A model generated the notes under the pieces. The model was not told where the DNA came from. It saw only the letters and a program-made list of their open reading frames with translations, and did not search any database. A stretch of 64,000 nucleotides of DNA from Archangium sp. (GTDB lineage: Bacteria; Myxococcota; Myxococcia; Myxococcales; Myxococcaceae): the NCBI GenBank assembly GCA_030681645.1, contig JAUXRX010000025.1, forward strand, positions 1 to 64,000. Direction: 5' to 3'. Below, piece by piece: positions 51,880 to 60,438 of this stretch; positions within the stretch are counted from its first letter, which is position 1; the number at the start of each line of letters is the position of its first letter. The position numbers and the translations under genes are program-made.

Positions 51880-52596
51880 GTGCTGACGCCTCCCCGCCTG
51901 GTCCTCGTTCACCCGCGCAACGCCGACAACCTGGTGGCGATCTCGCGGGCGATGAAGACCTTCGGGATCTCCGACTGGGTGGCGGTGTCGTCCGTCGCGC
52001 ACCTCGAGGGCATGAAGAGCGTCCTGCTCAACCATCGCGCCGCAGCAGACGCGGGAGACCTGAGCACGCTGCGCCGGGTCGACACGCTGGCCGAGGCGAT
52101 CGCCGACTGCTCGTGGGTGGTGGGCACGACCATGCGCACCCTCGAGGGCCGCCTTCGCCTCACGCCGCGCGAGCTGGCGCACGAGACCACGCAGCGGCGC
52201 GACACCGCCTGGGCGCTGGTCTTCGGCGCCGAGTGCAACGGGCTGCAGAACGAGCACGTCGAGCAGTGTCATGCGGTGTCCTTCATTCCCTCGTCAGACG
52301 AGCAGCCCTCGCTCAACCTCTCCCAGGCGGTGGTGGTGTACGCGCACGAGCTCTGGGCGGTGCGCGGCGCGAGCGTGGCGCCGGGCGCGGCGCTCGCCGA
52401 CGACGCCACGCTCAGGCAGGTCAGAGCGTCCCTCGTCGAAGGGCTGGTCGCCAGCGGCCTGCTGCGCAGCGAGGGCGCCAATCGGCTCGACGTCGACGCG
52501 CTGATGTCCTCGCTCATGCGCGGGAGCCTGACCCGGGAAGAAGCCGACCGGTGGCGCACCGCCTTTCGTGCGCGCGCCATCAGCCGTTCACCTTGA
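51880..52596 (+). CDS. TrmH/SpoU-family RNA methyltransferase (TrmJ-like)
   Basis: 238 residues. The SPOUT fold is visible: VLVHPRNADNLVAISRAMKTFG at the start, the knot segment ALVFGAECNGLQNEHVEQC and NLSQAVVVYAHEL at the end. It 2'-O-methylates tRNA or rRNA; TrmJ (tRNA position 32) is the closest by pattern. GTG start at 51880, no ATG suitable. It overlaps the next convergent gene by 17 bases. Confidence 0.9.
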   Translation: MLTPPRLVLVHPRNADNLVAISRAMKTFGISDWVAVSSVAHLEGMKSVLLNHRAAADAGDLSTLRRVDTLAEAIADCSWVVGTTMRTLEGRLRLTPRELAHETTQRRDTAWALVFGAECNGLQNEHVEQCHAVSFIPSSDEQPSLNLSQAVVVYAHELWAVRGASVAPGAALADDATLRQVRASLVEGLVASGLLRSEGANRLDVDALMSSLMRGSLTREEADRWRTAFRARAISRSP

Positions 52597-52990
52597 GGGC
52601 GAGCAGGCGCTTCACCAGGGCGGCATCCTTCCGGGTGCGCACCAGCACGCGCGCCGGGTGACCTTCAGGCCCCGGCTTCGCCGCGTCGATCTCCCGGACC
52701 AGCGCCGGCGGGAGCGTGGCGCGCGCCACCTCGAGCGCGGCGGGCCTGAGGGCGAGGGCGGCGGTGAAGGCAGCGGCGTTGGGCACGAGGTAGAGCACCG
52801 CCCGCTTTCCCTGCACCGCCTTGAGCTGCCAGCCGTGCTTCGCGCCATAGAACTTCCAGCTCGCCGTCACGCCGGGGAGCTGCGCCAGGTACTCCACCAG
52901 CTCGAGCCACGGCGCGGTCGCCTTCCCCAGCCCGCGGGCCAGGCTCACGTCATCCGGCTGGTGGGACTTGTCGTCGAACACGCTCGGCAT
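52580..52990 (-). CDS. DUF3788 family protein
   Basis: 136 residues. WKFYGAKHGWQLKAVQGKRAVLYL is the core of the DUF3788 family, whose function is unknown. Cytoplasmic. It is the last gene of the long minus-strand operon that starts near 62107, one base after the preceding gene. Confidence 0.8.
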   Translation of the reverse strand: MPSVFDDKSHQPDDVSLARGLGKATAPWLELVEYLAQLPGVTASWKFYGAKHGWQLKAVQGKRAVLYLVPNAAAFTAALALRPAALEVARATLPPALVREIDAAKPGPEGHPARVLVRTRKDAALVKRLLALKVNG

Positions 52991-52991
52991 C

Positions 52992-53354
52992 TCAGCTCCG
53001 CTCGGCCAGGGTGAGTTCTTCGGTCAGCTCCTCGAGGGACTTGATGGTCGCTCGCGCCTTTTCCTGCCAGGGCGCGGCGGCGCGGGCCGCGAGGGGGAAG
53101 GCGCCGACGAGCTCGTGCCACTCGCGCAGGTGGAGCTCGCACAGGCCGATCAACCGGCCGAAGAGCACCTTGAGCTCGGCCGGGTTCTGCGGCGACTTGA
53201 GCACGTCGGCGAGCATGCGCCGCCGCTCGTTGACCCGCAGGCTCCCCTCGGTCACCCGGGCCAGCGCGATCAGCTCGTTCTTCGTCACGTACACGCCGCT
53301 CTTCGCGGGCAACACGAAGCGCGCGGCGAGCGCGTCCAGCGGGCCGTCACTCAC
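52992..53354 (-). CDS. Helical protein of unknown function
   Basis: 120 residues, mostly amphipathic helices with a Leu-rich middle (LKVLFGRLIGLCELHLREWHELV). No family recognised. GTG 53354 overlaps the stop of the upstream gene (GTGA), so it is part of the molybdoenzyme operon. Could be a structural or chaperone-like accessory protein. Confidence 0.6.
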   Translation of the reverse strand: MSDGPLDALAARFVLPAKSGVYVTKNELIALARVTEGSLRVNERRRMLADVLKSPQNPAELKVLFGRLIGLCELHLREWHELVGAFPLAARAAAPWQEKARATIKSLEELTEELTLAERS

Positions 53355-53830
53355 GGGGGCGCTCCTTCGAAGTCGTCATGGGTGAGCTTGCAGGGCCGGA
53401 ACGCCGTCTCGTCCACCACGTCGAGCCAGTCGGGAGGCGGCTTCAAGGCCCGCCCGAACCATTCCTCACCGTCCCGCAGGGCGCGCGCGCACACCACCTC
53501 GGGCTCGAGCCACGTGGCCGGGTCGGCATGGCCGAGGGTGGCCCGGGGCCCTTCCCCTCTCACGCGCACCGTGTCGATCAACCCGTCGACTCCGGCCCAG
53601 CGCCCGGCCGCGGCCTGGTGCGCAGGGGCGAGATGAAGCAGCTCGGTCTGCCCGGAGCTCTGGATGCCGTTGAGGGTGAGTTCGAGGTGCTGCGATCTCA
53701 CCAGGAAGGACACGTAGGCCGCGTCGAGCCCGTTGAAGCCGAACAGGTAGTTGTAGAGGCGCGTCACGTGCCCCTCCACGCGCGGGTCCGTCATCACCAG
53801 CCCCATCACCTTCGTGCCCGGGCCGATCAA
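53351..53830 (-). CDS. Unknown protein with possible shikimate-dehydrogenase N-domain-like fold
   Basis: 159 residues. GLVMTDPRVEGHVTRLYNYLFG, FNGLDAAYVSFLVR and the LTLNGIQSSGQTEL segment follow the order of the N-terminal domain of AroE-like proteins, but key substrate residues are not clear; assignment is weak. A perfect GGAGG lies five bases before TTG 53830, which also overlaps the stop of the ferredoxin gene, so TTG is preferred over GTG 53842. Operon member. Confidence 0.55.
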   Translation of the reverse strand: MIGPGTKVMGLVMTDPRVEGHVTRLYNYLFGFNGLDAAYVSFLVRSQHLELTLNGIQSSGQTELLHLAPAHQAAAGRWAGVDGLIDTVRVRGEGPRATLGHADPATWLEPEVVCARALRDGEEWFGRALKPPPDWLDVVDETAFRPCKLTHDDFEGAPP

Positions 53831-54891
53831 CTTCGCCTCCACAGCTCGCGCGCTTCGGCGTCGTGCTCGTGGCAGCGCGCGCAGAGCACCGGCTCGCGGC
53901 CCTCGTCCTTGAAGAGCGCGCCGCACTCTCCGCACTGGGTCATCTTCAGGGTGGCCAGCGTCTTCGGCGCGAAGTCGAGGAAGTCGACCGGGCGGAACAC
54001 GGGAGAAAGGGTGATCGCCTTCGGTTCGCACACGTCGTGGCACAGGGTGCACTTCACGCAGCGGCTGCCGTCGAAGCGGAGCTGTTCCTTGAGCCGGGAG
54101 TTGGTGAGCGCCCCGGTGGGGCACGCCGTGACGCAGGCCATGCAGCCGGTGCACGTGGTCTCGTTGACCACCTTCGACGAGGTGAAGCCGATCTGGGCTT
54201 CGGGCAGCTCCGCGCGCTTCGGCGAAGCGGAGGAAGGCAGCGCCGCGAGCAGGCGGGCGCGGCGGGGCGGTGGTGCCGTCTCTCGCAGCCGCTTCACGTC
54301 GAGGCGGTCGGGCAGCGTGAGCTTCTGCGGCGGCGGCGGAACGGCGCCGGGCACGAACAGGTTGAGGAACTGGCGGCGCGGGGGCACCGGCTCCTTCGCC
54401 GGAGGCGGGCTCGCTGGCTGTGGGGGTGGTGAGTCGTCGCGCCAGGTCAGCGTCTCGCTCGCGATTCCCAGTGCGGACAGGAAGCTGCGCGCCTGGGCCA
54501 CCGCTCGCTCAACCTTCGCGTGGCCGTTCACCCCGAGCGAAGTCGAGGGGCACGCCTTCCCTACAAGCTCCAACTGCTTCGTCTTCAGGAACAGCACGAG
54601 GAGATCCTCGACTGAGATCGCTCCCACGCAAGGCACGCCCCCTTCACCACAGGCGAGCCTGGTGACCGGCGGCGCGAGCTTCGTCACGTCGAAGACGCCG
54701 CTGAACGCCTCGGTCGGGCAGGCCGCCTCGCAGAGACCGCATCTGGTGCAGGCGTCCAGGGAGACCGCGACGGACTGCTTCGGTCCTTCGAGGGTGATCG
54801 CGCTCGCGGGGCAGGTGTCGACGCAGATGCGGCAGCTCGAGGCGACGCTGCGGGTTCGGACGCAGCGCTCGTAGGACAGGGCCAACATCAT
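53827..54891 (-). CDS. Multi-cluster ferredoxin with zinc-ribbon-like tail
   Basis: 354 residues. Two 4Fe-4S motifs lie in the N-terminal part (SCRICVDTCP with Cys10 and CTRCGLCEAACP), two more near 240-300 (CTGCMACVTACP, CVKCTLCHDVCEP), and a C-terminal CGECGALF...CARC resembles a zinc ribbon. A Pro-rich linker separates them. An insertion of dispersed repeat family 2 encodes CPSTSLGVNGHAK around residue 115. It is coupled to the chaperone gene (ATGA). Likely an electron carrier or assembly factor for the molybdoenzyme. Confidence 0.85.
   Translation of the reverse strand: MMLALSYERCVRTRSVASSCRICVDTCPASAITLEGPKQSVAVSLDACTRCGLCEAACPTEAFSGVFDVTKLAPPVTRLACGEGGVPCVGAISVEDLLVLFLKTKQLELVGKACPSTSLGVNGHAKVERAVAQARSFLSALGIASETLTWRDDSPPPQPASPPPAKEPVPPRRQFLNLFVPGAVPPPPQKLTLPDRLDVKRLRETAPPPRRARLLAALPSSASPKRAELPEAQIGFTSSKVVNETTCTGCMACVTACPTGALTNSRLKEQLRFDGSRCVKCTLCHDVCEPKAITLSPVFRPVDFLDFAPKTLATLKMTQCGECGALFKDEGREPVLCARCHEHDAEARELWRRS
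53836..53840 (-). promoter_or_regulatory. Ribosome-binding site deciding a TTG start
   Basis: GGAGG on the minus strand, five bases before TTG 53830. The upstream GTG 53842 would overlap this site and has no site of its own. Confidence 0.6.
54524..54550. repeat. Dispersed palindromic repeat, family 2, inside ferredoxin gene
   Basis: Begins CCGTTCACCCCGAGCGAAGT; the first 24 bases recur identically at 63331. Lies in frame within the 53827-54891 gene, adding residues between two cluster domains. Confidence 0.8.
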
Positions 54892-55532
54892 GGTTTGCCC
54901 TCTCCCCGACCCTCTCCCCCTCGGGGAGAGGGAGGCACTTGAGTCACCTGCTCCAAATCGGTGAACAGATATTGCAGCGTGGCCTCGGCGCCCTCGCGGT
55001 AGAGCAACGTGCGCGCGTTGCGCCTCGCGGCGAACAGGTAGAGCGGCGCCCAGGTGAGCAGGTGCTCGTCGAGGAACTCGCGCTGCACCTGTCGCACGGC
55101 GCCCACCGCAGGGGTGTTGCCGGCCTCGAGGGCCTCGGCTTCCTTCGCGCAGAGCACCGCCATCACCTCGAGCTCGAGGCCCAGGTGATCGGGCGCCAGC
55201 GCGCGGGCCTGCGCCAGGTCGACCTCGAGCGCGTACTGGTTCAGCCAGCTCGCCACCGGGTTCACCGCGCCGGCCTCGAGCATGGCGTCGTCGCGCCGGA
55301 AGAACGACTCGTAGGGCGTGAGGTTCACCACCGTCAGGTGCACGAAGTCGGCGTCGAAGGTGGCCACCCGCTGGTCCGCGTCGCGCAGCAGCGCCGCCTC
55401 GTCTTCGTGGAACCGCGGCAACAGCTCACGCCCCAGCGGGCCGTCGAGCAGCTCGAGGAACGGCCCGTCGAGCTCCTTGACCCACAGCCGGGCGAAGAAG
55501 GCGTAGAGCCGCTGGCGTTCGGCTGCCGTCAC
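54888..55532 (-). CDS. TorD-like molybdoenzyme chaperone
   Basis: 214 residues, all-helical TorD/DmsD/NarJ family. RLYAFFARLWVKELDGPFLELL is the N-terminal helix pair and EVMAVLCAKEAEAL the family core; the segment FDADFVHLTVVNLTPYESFFRR with the conserved YES/F pattern is typical. It should bind the Tat signal of the molybdoenzyme and help cofactor insertion. GTG 55532 overlaps the alpha subunit stop (GTGA). The last residues (PPSPRGGEGRGEGKP) are encoded by a REP-like hairpin. Confidence 0.85.
   Translation of the reverse strand: MTAAERQRLYAFFARLWVKELDGPFLELLDGPLGRELLPRFHEDEAALLRDADQRVATFDADFVHLTVVNLTPYESFFRRDDAMLEAGAVNPVASWLNQYALEVDLAQARALAPDHLGLELEVMAVLCAKEAEALEAGNTPAVGAVRQVQREFLDEHLLTWAPLYLFAARRNARTLLYREGAEATLQYLFTDLEQVTQVPPSPRGGEGRGEGKP
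54897..54937. repeat. REP-like hairpin forming the 3' end of the chaperone gene
   Basis: CCCTCTCCCC (54910-54919) and GGGGAGAGGG (54923-54932) are perfect 10-bp arms around CTC. The left flank repeats CTCTCCCCGAC. Related to the repeats at 6489-6515 and 10433-10502. Confidence 0.85.
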
Positions 55533-58500
55533 TGCTTCAGGTTCATCTTGTACGCGTCGCGCGTCAATGCGACCCAGGGCCGCTTGAGGTGCTCGGGCCG
55601 GCGCAGCCCACCGGGTCCGGGCGCCGGGCGGGTGAGCTGATCCCTCCACGCCTGGTAGGTGGCGAAGGTGGCGGCGATGTCGACCTTGAGGTCGCCGATC
55701 TTCTCCCCCGCGGTGCACTTCTCGAGCAGCACCTTCTGGTGCCAGCAGTGCATGCCGGAGATCGGATCAGGGTGCGGGTGGTGCACGGCGTTCTGCCAGA
55801 CGCCCGACAGCCCATCCCAGCTGATGTTGTCGAGGTCGGCGTTGAACTCGGCGAAGGGCCAGCCGCGCTCACCGAACTCCTTCGTGGGCGTCACCTTGAA
55901 GGGCTTCACCCCTTCCGTGTACGTGAGCGTGCGCTCGGTGCCCTTCTCCTGCACGTCGACCACCACCGAGCCCAGCCGCATCAGGTGCAGCGGCTGCTCG
56001 AAGCCCACCTCGACCTGGCCCACCCGGCGCCAGCGGCCCGCGTGGTGGCTGCACGAGAGCACGCCCGGCGCCTGGCCCTCGGTGGGCTGGCACTGCGCCA
56101 CGAAGTAGCCCGATTCCTTGCCCGAGAGCGTGTCGACCACCCGCACCTTCACCGGCTCGCCGCGCTTGAAGCCCAGCCGCGCGGCGTCCTTCGTGTTCAT
56201 CCACAGCGGGTTGTGGTTCTGGCTGATCTCCATCAGCCACTTCGCGTTCACCGAGCGGGTGTGGATGTTGTACGGCAGCCGGAAGATCGGGTTGAGCGCG
56301 AAGGAGTTCGGCTCGGTCATGTACTGGTGGTGCACCTGCGAGACGATGTGCACCATCTGGGTCCGCTGCGCGGCGGTGAGCGGGTAGAGGGGCACGGCGT
56401 ACTCGGGCCAGCCCCAGTCCTTGAGCCAGCTCGCGTAGAACTCCATCTTGCGGCTGGGGGTGGCGAAGCCCGCGGTGAGCTTGTCGCCGTCGCGCACGCC
56501 GATGTTGTGCCGGCCTTCGGGCGTGTCGACGTAGAGCTGCTGGGTGCGCGCGTCGGTCTTCACCTGGTCGAGCGCGTATTCCGCCGAGCCGTTCCAGAAC
56601 TGCGCCGCCTTCACCTTCACCTTCTTCGCCGCCTCGTCGACGTGCAGCTCTTCTTCGTGAAGGTTGAACACGTCGACGTGCTCGGTCCACGCGCCGCGAT
56701 CGCGCAGCAGGTCGTAGCAGGGGAACTTCTGGGCGAAGGCCGCCAGCTTGACCTCGAGATCGGTCTTCGCCTCGGCCGTCTTCTTCGCCGCCGCCTCGAG
56801 CGCCGCCTTCTTGAGCCCGGGCAACGTGGCGAACGCGGCGTCGTAGTACTCCGAGATGGTGACCGGCTTGCCCGGGTTGGCGCGGCTCTCCCAGAACTTG
56901 CGAATGCCCAGCGCGCCGTCGGGATCGACGTGGTGGAAGAGCAGGTTCACCCACAGCTCGTTCTCTTCCCAGATCTCCCCCAGCCCCGCCTTCATGTGGG
57001 CCTCGAGGGTGGCGCGCGCGGGGTCCTTCGGTTCCCAGCCGCTCTTCTCCAGCGCCACGCGCAGCACCGGCTGGCGGAAGCCGATCCACGCCTCGGTGTT
57101 GGTGGGCTCGGAGTGCTGGTCGTGCCGCTCGCCCGACAGCCCCACCGGCAGGATGTAGTCCATGAACCAGTTGGTCTCGGACCAGGTGGGCGACGGGTTG
57201 AAGGTGAGCTCGAGCTTCGTCTCGTCGCGCAGCACCTCGATCCACCGGAAGCCGTCCGGGTTGATCCACACCGGGTTGTACTGGCGGGGGATCCACACCG
57301 CGAGCTTGCCAGGCACCGACAGGCCCTTCGCCTTCCACTTGTCCTGCCACGCGGTGTCGCTGAGCAGGTGGGGGAGCAGGAAGGACAGCTCGTACGACGC
57401 CAGCGGCCATTCCGGCGGGTAGCTCAGGTCGTTCCAGACGTTCACCTTCGCGGGGGCCTCGCCGACGGTCGACTTCCCGCCCTTGCCCGCCACCGCGATC
57501 ATCCGCCCTTCTTCGAAGCCGAGCGCGCCCACGCCCTCGAAGTTTCCGGTGAGCGAGAGCAGCAGGATCCCCGTGCGGCCCGACGACATCCACCCGCCGC
57601 GGTTTCCGGCCGCGGTGCTGCGCCAATAGAACGAGGTGATGCGATCGCCCGCGAAGAGCACGTACTGGTAGAGCTGCTCGAGCTTCGAGACCGGCACCCG
57701 CGCCTCTTCAGCCGCCCACTCGAGCGTGTAGCGCCCGTAGAGATCTTCGAGCAGCGCCTCGAAGTCGGCGAACGTGCCGCCGGTGGGTACCTTGTCGAGG
57801 AAGCCGCGCTCGTGCAGCAGCTCGAGCTCGGCCTTGTCGTCCATCAGCTCCTGCCAGTTCCACCAGCGCTCGATGAACGCGCGGTCGTACTTCTTCTCGC
57901 GCACCAGCCGCCCCGCCATCGCCAGGTGAATCGCCGACTCGCTGCCCGGCCAGCAGGGGATCCACAGGTCGGCCATGCCGGCCGAGTTCGAGAGCCGGGG
58001 GTCCATCACCACCAGCTTCGCGCCCTTCTTCCGCGCCTTCGCGATCTGCGCCGCCGACTGCTGGAAGTAGTGCCCTGCGTCCGCCGCGTGCGAGGACACC
58101 AGGAGGATCAGCCGCGAGTTCTCCCAGTCGGGCGAGCTGCGATCGTCGTTGACCCAGAGCAGGCTCGCCAGCCGGCCGTTCGCCGAGCAGATGTTGGTGT
58201 GCGAGCTCTGGCAGTCCTGGCCCAGCGAGGCCCAGACGCGCGGCGTGAAGCCCGACTCGTTGGGCCGCCCCACGTGGTGCATGATCGTCTTCTTCGAGAG
58301 CTCGTCGCCGCTCTGCAGCGCCGCGCGCATCTTCGCGCCGATGGTGCTCAGCGCCTCGTCCCAGGTGGTGCGCACCCACTTGCCGTCGCCGCGCTTGCTG
58401 CCCGGCGCGCGCTTGAGCGGGAAAGGAATGCGATCGGGATCGTACATCTGCGACTGCACCGCGTAGCCCTTGGCGCAGTTGCGCCCCTTGCTGCCGGTGT

Positions 58501-58864
58501 GGAACGGGTTGCCCATGAACTTGCGGACGACCATCGTCTCCTTGTCGACCCACGCGGTGAGCCCACACACCGCCTCGCAGTTGTTGCAGATGGTGGGCAC
58601 GAGAATGTGCTCGTGCACCTTCACGTCGGCCCGGCCCGTGCCGCCGCGCTTCCAGTCGTCGCCCGAGAGCTCGCGCCAGCTGCCCCACTTGTCGGTGGGG
58701 GGGTAGGCGCTCAGGTTGCCGTTCACCATCGGCACCGTGTCGAACCCGGTGAGCTTCGCGCCCGCCTTCACCTCGGGCACCACCGACCTCACCGCGCCCG
58801 CCGTCACCGCCACCGTGCCGCCCGCCACCGCCGCCGCCTTCAGGAAATCGCGTCGCTTCATCAT
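55529..58864 (-). CDS. Tat-exported Mo-bisPGD oxidoreductase catalytic subunit (Psr/Ttr/Arr-like)
   Basis: 1111 residues. Tat signal KRRDFLK near the start; FS0 motif Cys93-x2-Cys96-x3-Cys100 and Cys130; a likely molybdenum ligand Cys226 in SHTNICSANG, as in polysulfide, thiosulfate, tetrathionate and arsenate reductases. The length, well over the 750-850 of Psr/Arr enzymes, is closer to tetrathionate reductase. Pterin-binding segments follow (LVVMDPRLSNSAG, WIPCWPGSESAIHLA). It acts in the periplasm with the ferredoxin and NrfD-like subunits encoded just upstream. Substrate unknown; GTGA overlap with the chaperone gene. Confidence 0.9.
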   Translation of the reverse strand: MMKRRDFLKAAAVAGGTVAVTAGAVRSVVPEVKAGAKLTGFDTVPMVNGNLSAYPPTDKWGSWRELSGDDWKRGGTGRADVKVHEHILVPTICNNCEAVCGLTAWVDKETMVVRKFMGNPFHTGSKGRNCAKGYAVQSQMYDPDRIPFPLKRAPGSKRGDGKWVRTTWDEALSTIGAKMRAALQSGDELSKKTIMHHVGRPNESGFTPRVWASLGQDCQSSHTNICSANGRLASLLWVNDDRSSPDWENSRLILLVSSHAADAGHYFQQSAAQIAKARKKGAKLVVMDPRLSNSAGMADLWIPCWPGSESAIHLAMAGRLVREKKYDRAFIERWWNWQELMDDKAELELLHERGFLDKVPTGGTFADFEALLEDLYGRYTLEWAAEEARVPVSKLEQLYQYVLFAGDRITSFYWRSTAAGNRGGWMSSGRTGILLLSLTGNFEGVGALGFEEGRMIAVAGKGGKSTVGEAPAKVNVWNDLSYPPEWPLASYELSFLLPHLLSDTAWQDKWKAKGLSVPGKLAVWIPRQYNPVWINPDGFRWIEVLRDETKLELTFNPSPTWSETNWFMDYILPVGLSGERHDQHSEPTNTEAWIGFRQPVLRVALEKSGWEPKDPARATLEAHMKAGLGEIWEENELWVNLLFHHVDPDGALGIRKFWESRANPGKPVTISEYYDAAFATLPGLKKAALEAAAKKTAEAKTDLEVKLAAFAQKFPCYDLLRDRGAWTEHVDVFNLHEEELHVDEAAKKVKVKAAQFWNGSAEYALDQVKTDARTQQLYVDTPEGRHNIGVRDGDKLTAGFATPSRKMEFYASWLKDWGWPEYAVPLYPLTAAQRTQMVHIVSQVHHQYMTEPNSFALNPIFRLPYNIHTRSVNAKWLMEISQNHNPLWMNTKDAARLGFKRGEPVKVRVVDTLSGKESGYFVAQCQPTEGQAPGVLSCSHHAGRWRRVGQVEVGFEQPLHLMRLGSVVVDVQEKGTERTLTYTEGVKPFKVTPTKEFGERGWPFAEFNADLDNISWDGLSGVWQNAVHHPHPDPISGMHCWHQKVLLEKCTAGEKIGDLKVDIAATFATYQAWRDQLTRPAPGPGGLRRPEHLKRPWVALTRDAYKMNLKQ

Positions 58865-58880
58865 GGGAGAGCCTGGGCCT

Positions 58881-59762
58881 TCAGGAGAGAGGGATGAGCT
58901 GGGGCGCGATCAGCCAGGCGTGCTTGACCAGCCACAGGCCCACCAGGCTCGAGAGCGCCGCGATCGGGAAGACGACGGGGGCCTCGCGCTTGATCCCGAA
59001 GAAGATGATCAGCACGGGCACCACGAAGCCGAAGCCCAGCCCCGAGAGGAAGAGCGTGCGCAGCGAGCCGGTGAGCAGCAGCTCGACCAGGAAGCCCGCC
59101 TCTTCCGACTTCTGCGGGGCGAAGACCACCTCCGACAGGTAGATGGTGAGCGCCCCCAGCGCCGAGAGCCCGAGCACCCAGGCGAAGCCGGAACGCTCCT
59201 TCTCAGGCACCTGGTTGAGCAGCAGGAAGACCGCGCTGCCTGCCAGCGTGGCCGCGAGGATCATCTGGGCCACCTCGGTGGGCGCGTGCCACAGCTCGCG
59301 CGCGTTCGCCTGGCCGAGCAGCCCCGCGGTGTAGATGGTGGCGAGGAAGGCGACGATCCACGTGGGGGCGATCAGCCGATCGTAGAGCGCGTCTTTCCGC
59401 TTCCACGCCAGGTACACCAGCAGCAGCGTGAGCCCGTTGTAGGCGGTGAGCGTCCACGCGCCCAGGTTGATGGCCGAGGTGGTGTGGGGCCAGACGAACA
59501 TGTGCCAGAAGCGCGTCATCTGGTGCAGGTCGAGCACGGTGAAGAGCAGCGTGATGTTGATGAACACGAAGGCGATCGCCGGCACCGCCAGCCGGTAGAA
59601 GGCCTTCGCCGGGCTCTTCTTCATGAAGAACGCGCCGAGCAGGAACACGCCCGTCGAGACGCTCTTCGCCCAGAAGTTCATGGTGACGTACCAGCCCCAG
59701 ATGATGCCGGTGTGGAGGACGTCGAGGGTGACTCGTGCTGCGCCGGGATCGTCGTGCATCAC
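58881..59762 (-). CDS. NrfD/PsrC-like membrane anchor subunit
   Basis: 293 residues with about eight membrane helices. The NrfD/PsrC pattern is seen in MNFWAKSVSTGVFLLGAFF and FLVELLLTGSLRTLFLSGLG. It exchanges electrons between the quinone pool and the ferredoxin subunit. GTG 59762 overlaps the ferredoxin stop (GTGA); the following ATG 59759 is also possible. Sits 16 bases before the catalytic subunit gene. Confidence 0.9.
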   Translation of the reverse strand: MMHDDPGAARVTLDVLHTGIIWGWYVTMNFWAKSVSTGVFLLGAFFMKKSPAKAFYRLAVPAIAFVFINITLLFTVLDLHQMTRFWHMFVWPHTTSAINLGAWTLTAYNGLTLLLVYLAWKRKDALYDRLIAPTWIVAFLATIYTAGLLGQANARELWHAPTEVAQMILAATLAGSAVFLLLNQVPEKERSGFAWVLGLSALGALTIYLSEVVFAPQKSEEAGFLVELLLTGSLRTLFLSGLGFGFVVPVLIIFFGIKREAPVVFPIAALSSLVGLWLVKHAWLIAPQLIPLS

Positions 59763-60394
59763 TCGCCTCCGACCTTGTCGAGCTTGCCGATGGTGCCGAA
59801 GAGCGTCGGCCCCTCTTCACGCTTCGCCGCGTTCGGGTCGAGGCCCGCGTCACCACCGCCGGTGTAGAAGTGGGTGGGCTTCGTGCCCTTCTCGGGCTTG
59901 CGCACGCGCACGTCGCGGTGCGTGGCGAGGTGCTCGGCGATCTTCGACTTCGGCTCGTCGAGATCTCCGAAGATGTTCGCCTCGGTCGGGCAGGCCACCA
60001 CGCACGCCGGCTCCAGCCCCGACTCGACCCGGTGCGCGCAGTACGTGCACTTGTCGGCCGTGTTGGTCTCCGGGTCCATGTAGATGGCGCCGTAGGGGCA
60101 GGCCATCATGCAGGCCGCGCAGCCGATGCAGCGGTCCTTGTCGACGTTGACGATGCCGTTGGGCAGGTAGTGCAGCGCGCTCACCGGGCAGACCCGCACG
60201 CACGGCGCGTTCTCGCAGTGGTTGCACCGCATGGGCGTGAACGACCGCCTCACGTCGGGGAACTCGCCCTGGTCCACGTACTTCACGCGGAGCCTCCAGC
60301 TGTTCACCGGCACGTTGTTTTCAGCCTTGCAGGCGACTTCGCACGCCTTGCAGCCGATACAATTGTTCAGGTCTACGACGAAGCCGAGGCGCAT
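59759..60394 (-). CDS. PsrB/DmsB-like four-cluster iron-sulfur subunit
   Basis: 211 residues with 16 cluster Cys in four motifs: CIGCKACEVAC, CNHCENAPCVRVCP, CIGCAACMMACP and CTYCAHRVESGLEPACVVACP. The C-terminal HFYTGGGDAGLDP is typical of PsrB/SoeB-type subunits. It carries electrons between the NrfD-like membrane subunit and the catalytic subunit. No signal peptide; export with the Tat-bearing alpha subunit is expected. Confidence 0.92.
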   Translation of the reverse strand: MRLGFVVDLNNCIGCKACEVACKAENNVPVNSWRLRVKYVDQGEFPDVRRSFTPMRCNHCENAPCVRVCPVSALHYLPNGIVNVDKDRCIGCAACMMACPYGAIYMDPETNTADKCTYCAHRVESGLEPACVVACPTEANIFGDLDEPKSKIAEHLATHRDVRVRKPEKGTKPTHFYTGGGDAGLDPNAAKREEGPTLFGTIGKLDKVGGE

Positions 60395-60438
60395 GAGCGG
60401 TCCTTGGAGCCAGAAGACGCCTTGCGAGGTTCTGGACC

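Noticed and set aside
55589..58897. Open frame of 1102 codons on the plus strand
   Set aside because: It is antisense to the 1111-residue molybdoenzyme, whose motifs are clear. Long antisense frames are expected at this GC content; its translation is Arg/His/Leu-rich low-complexity without any family motif.
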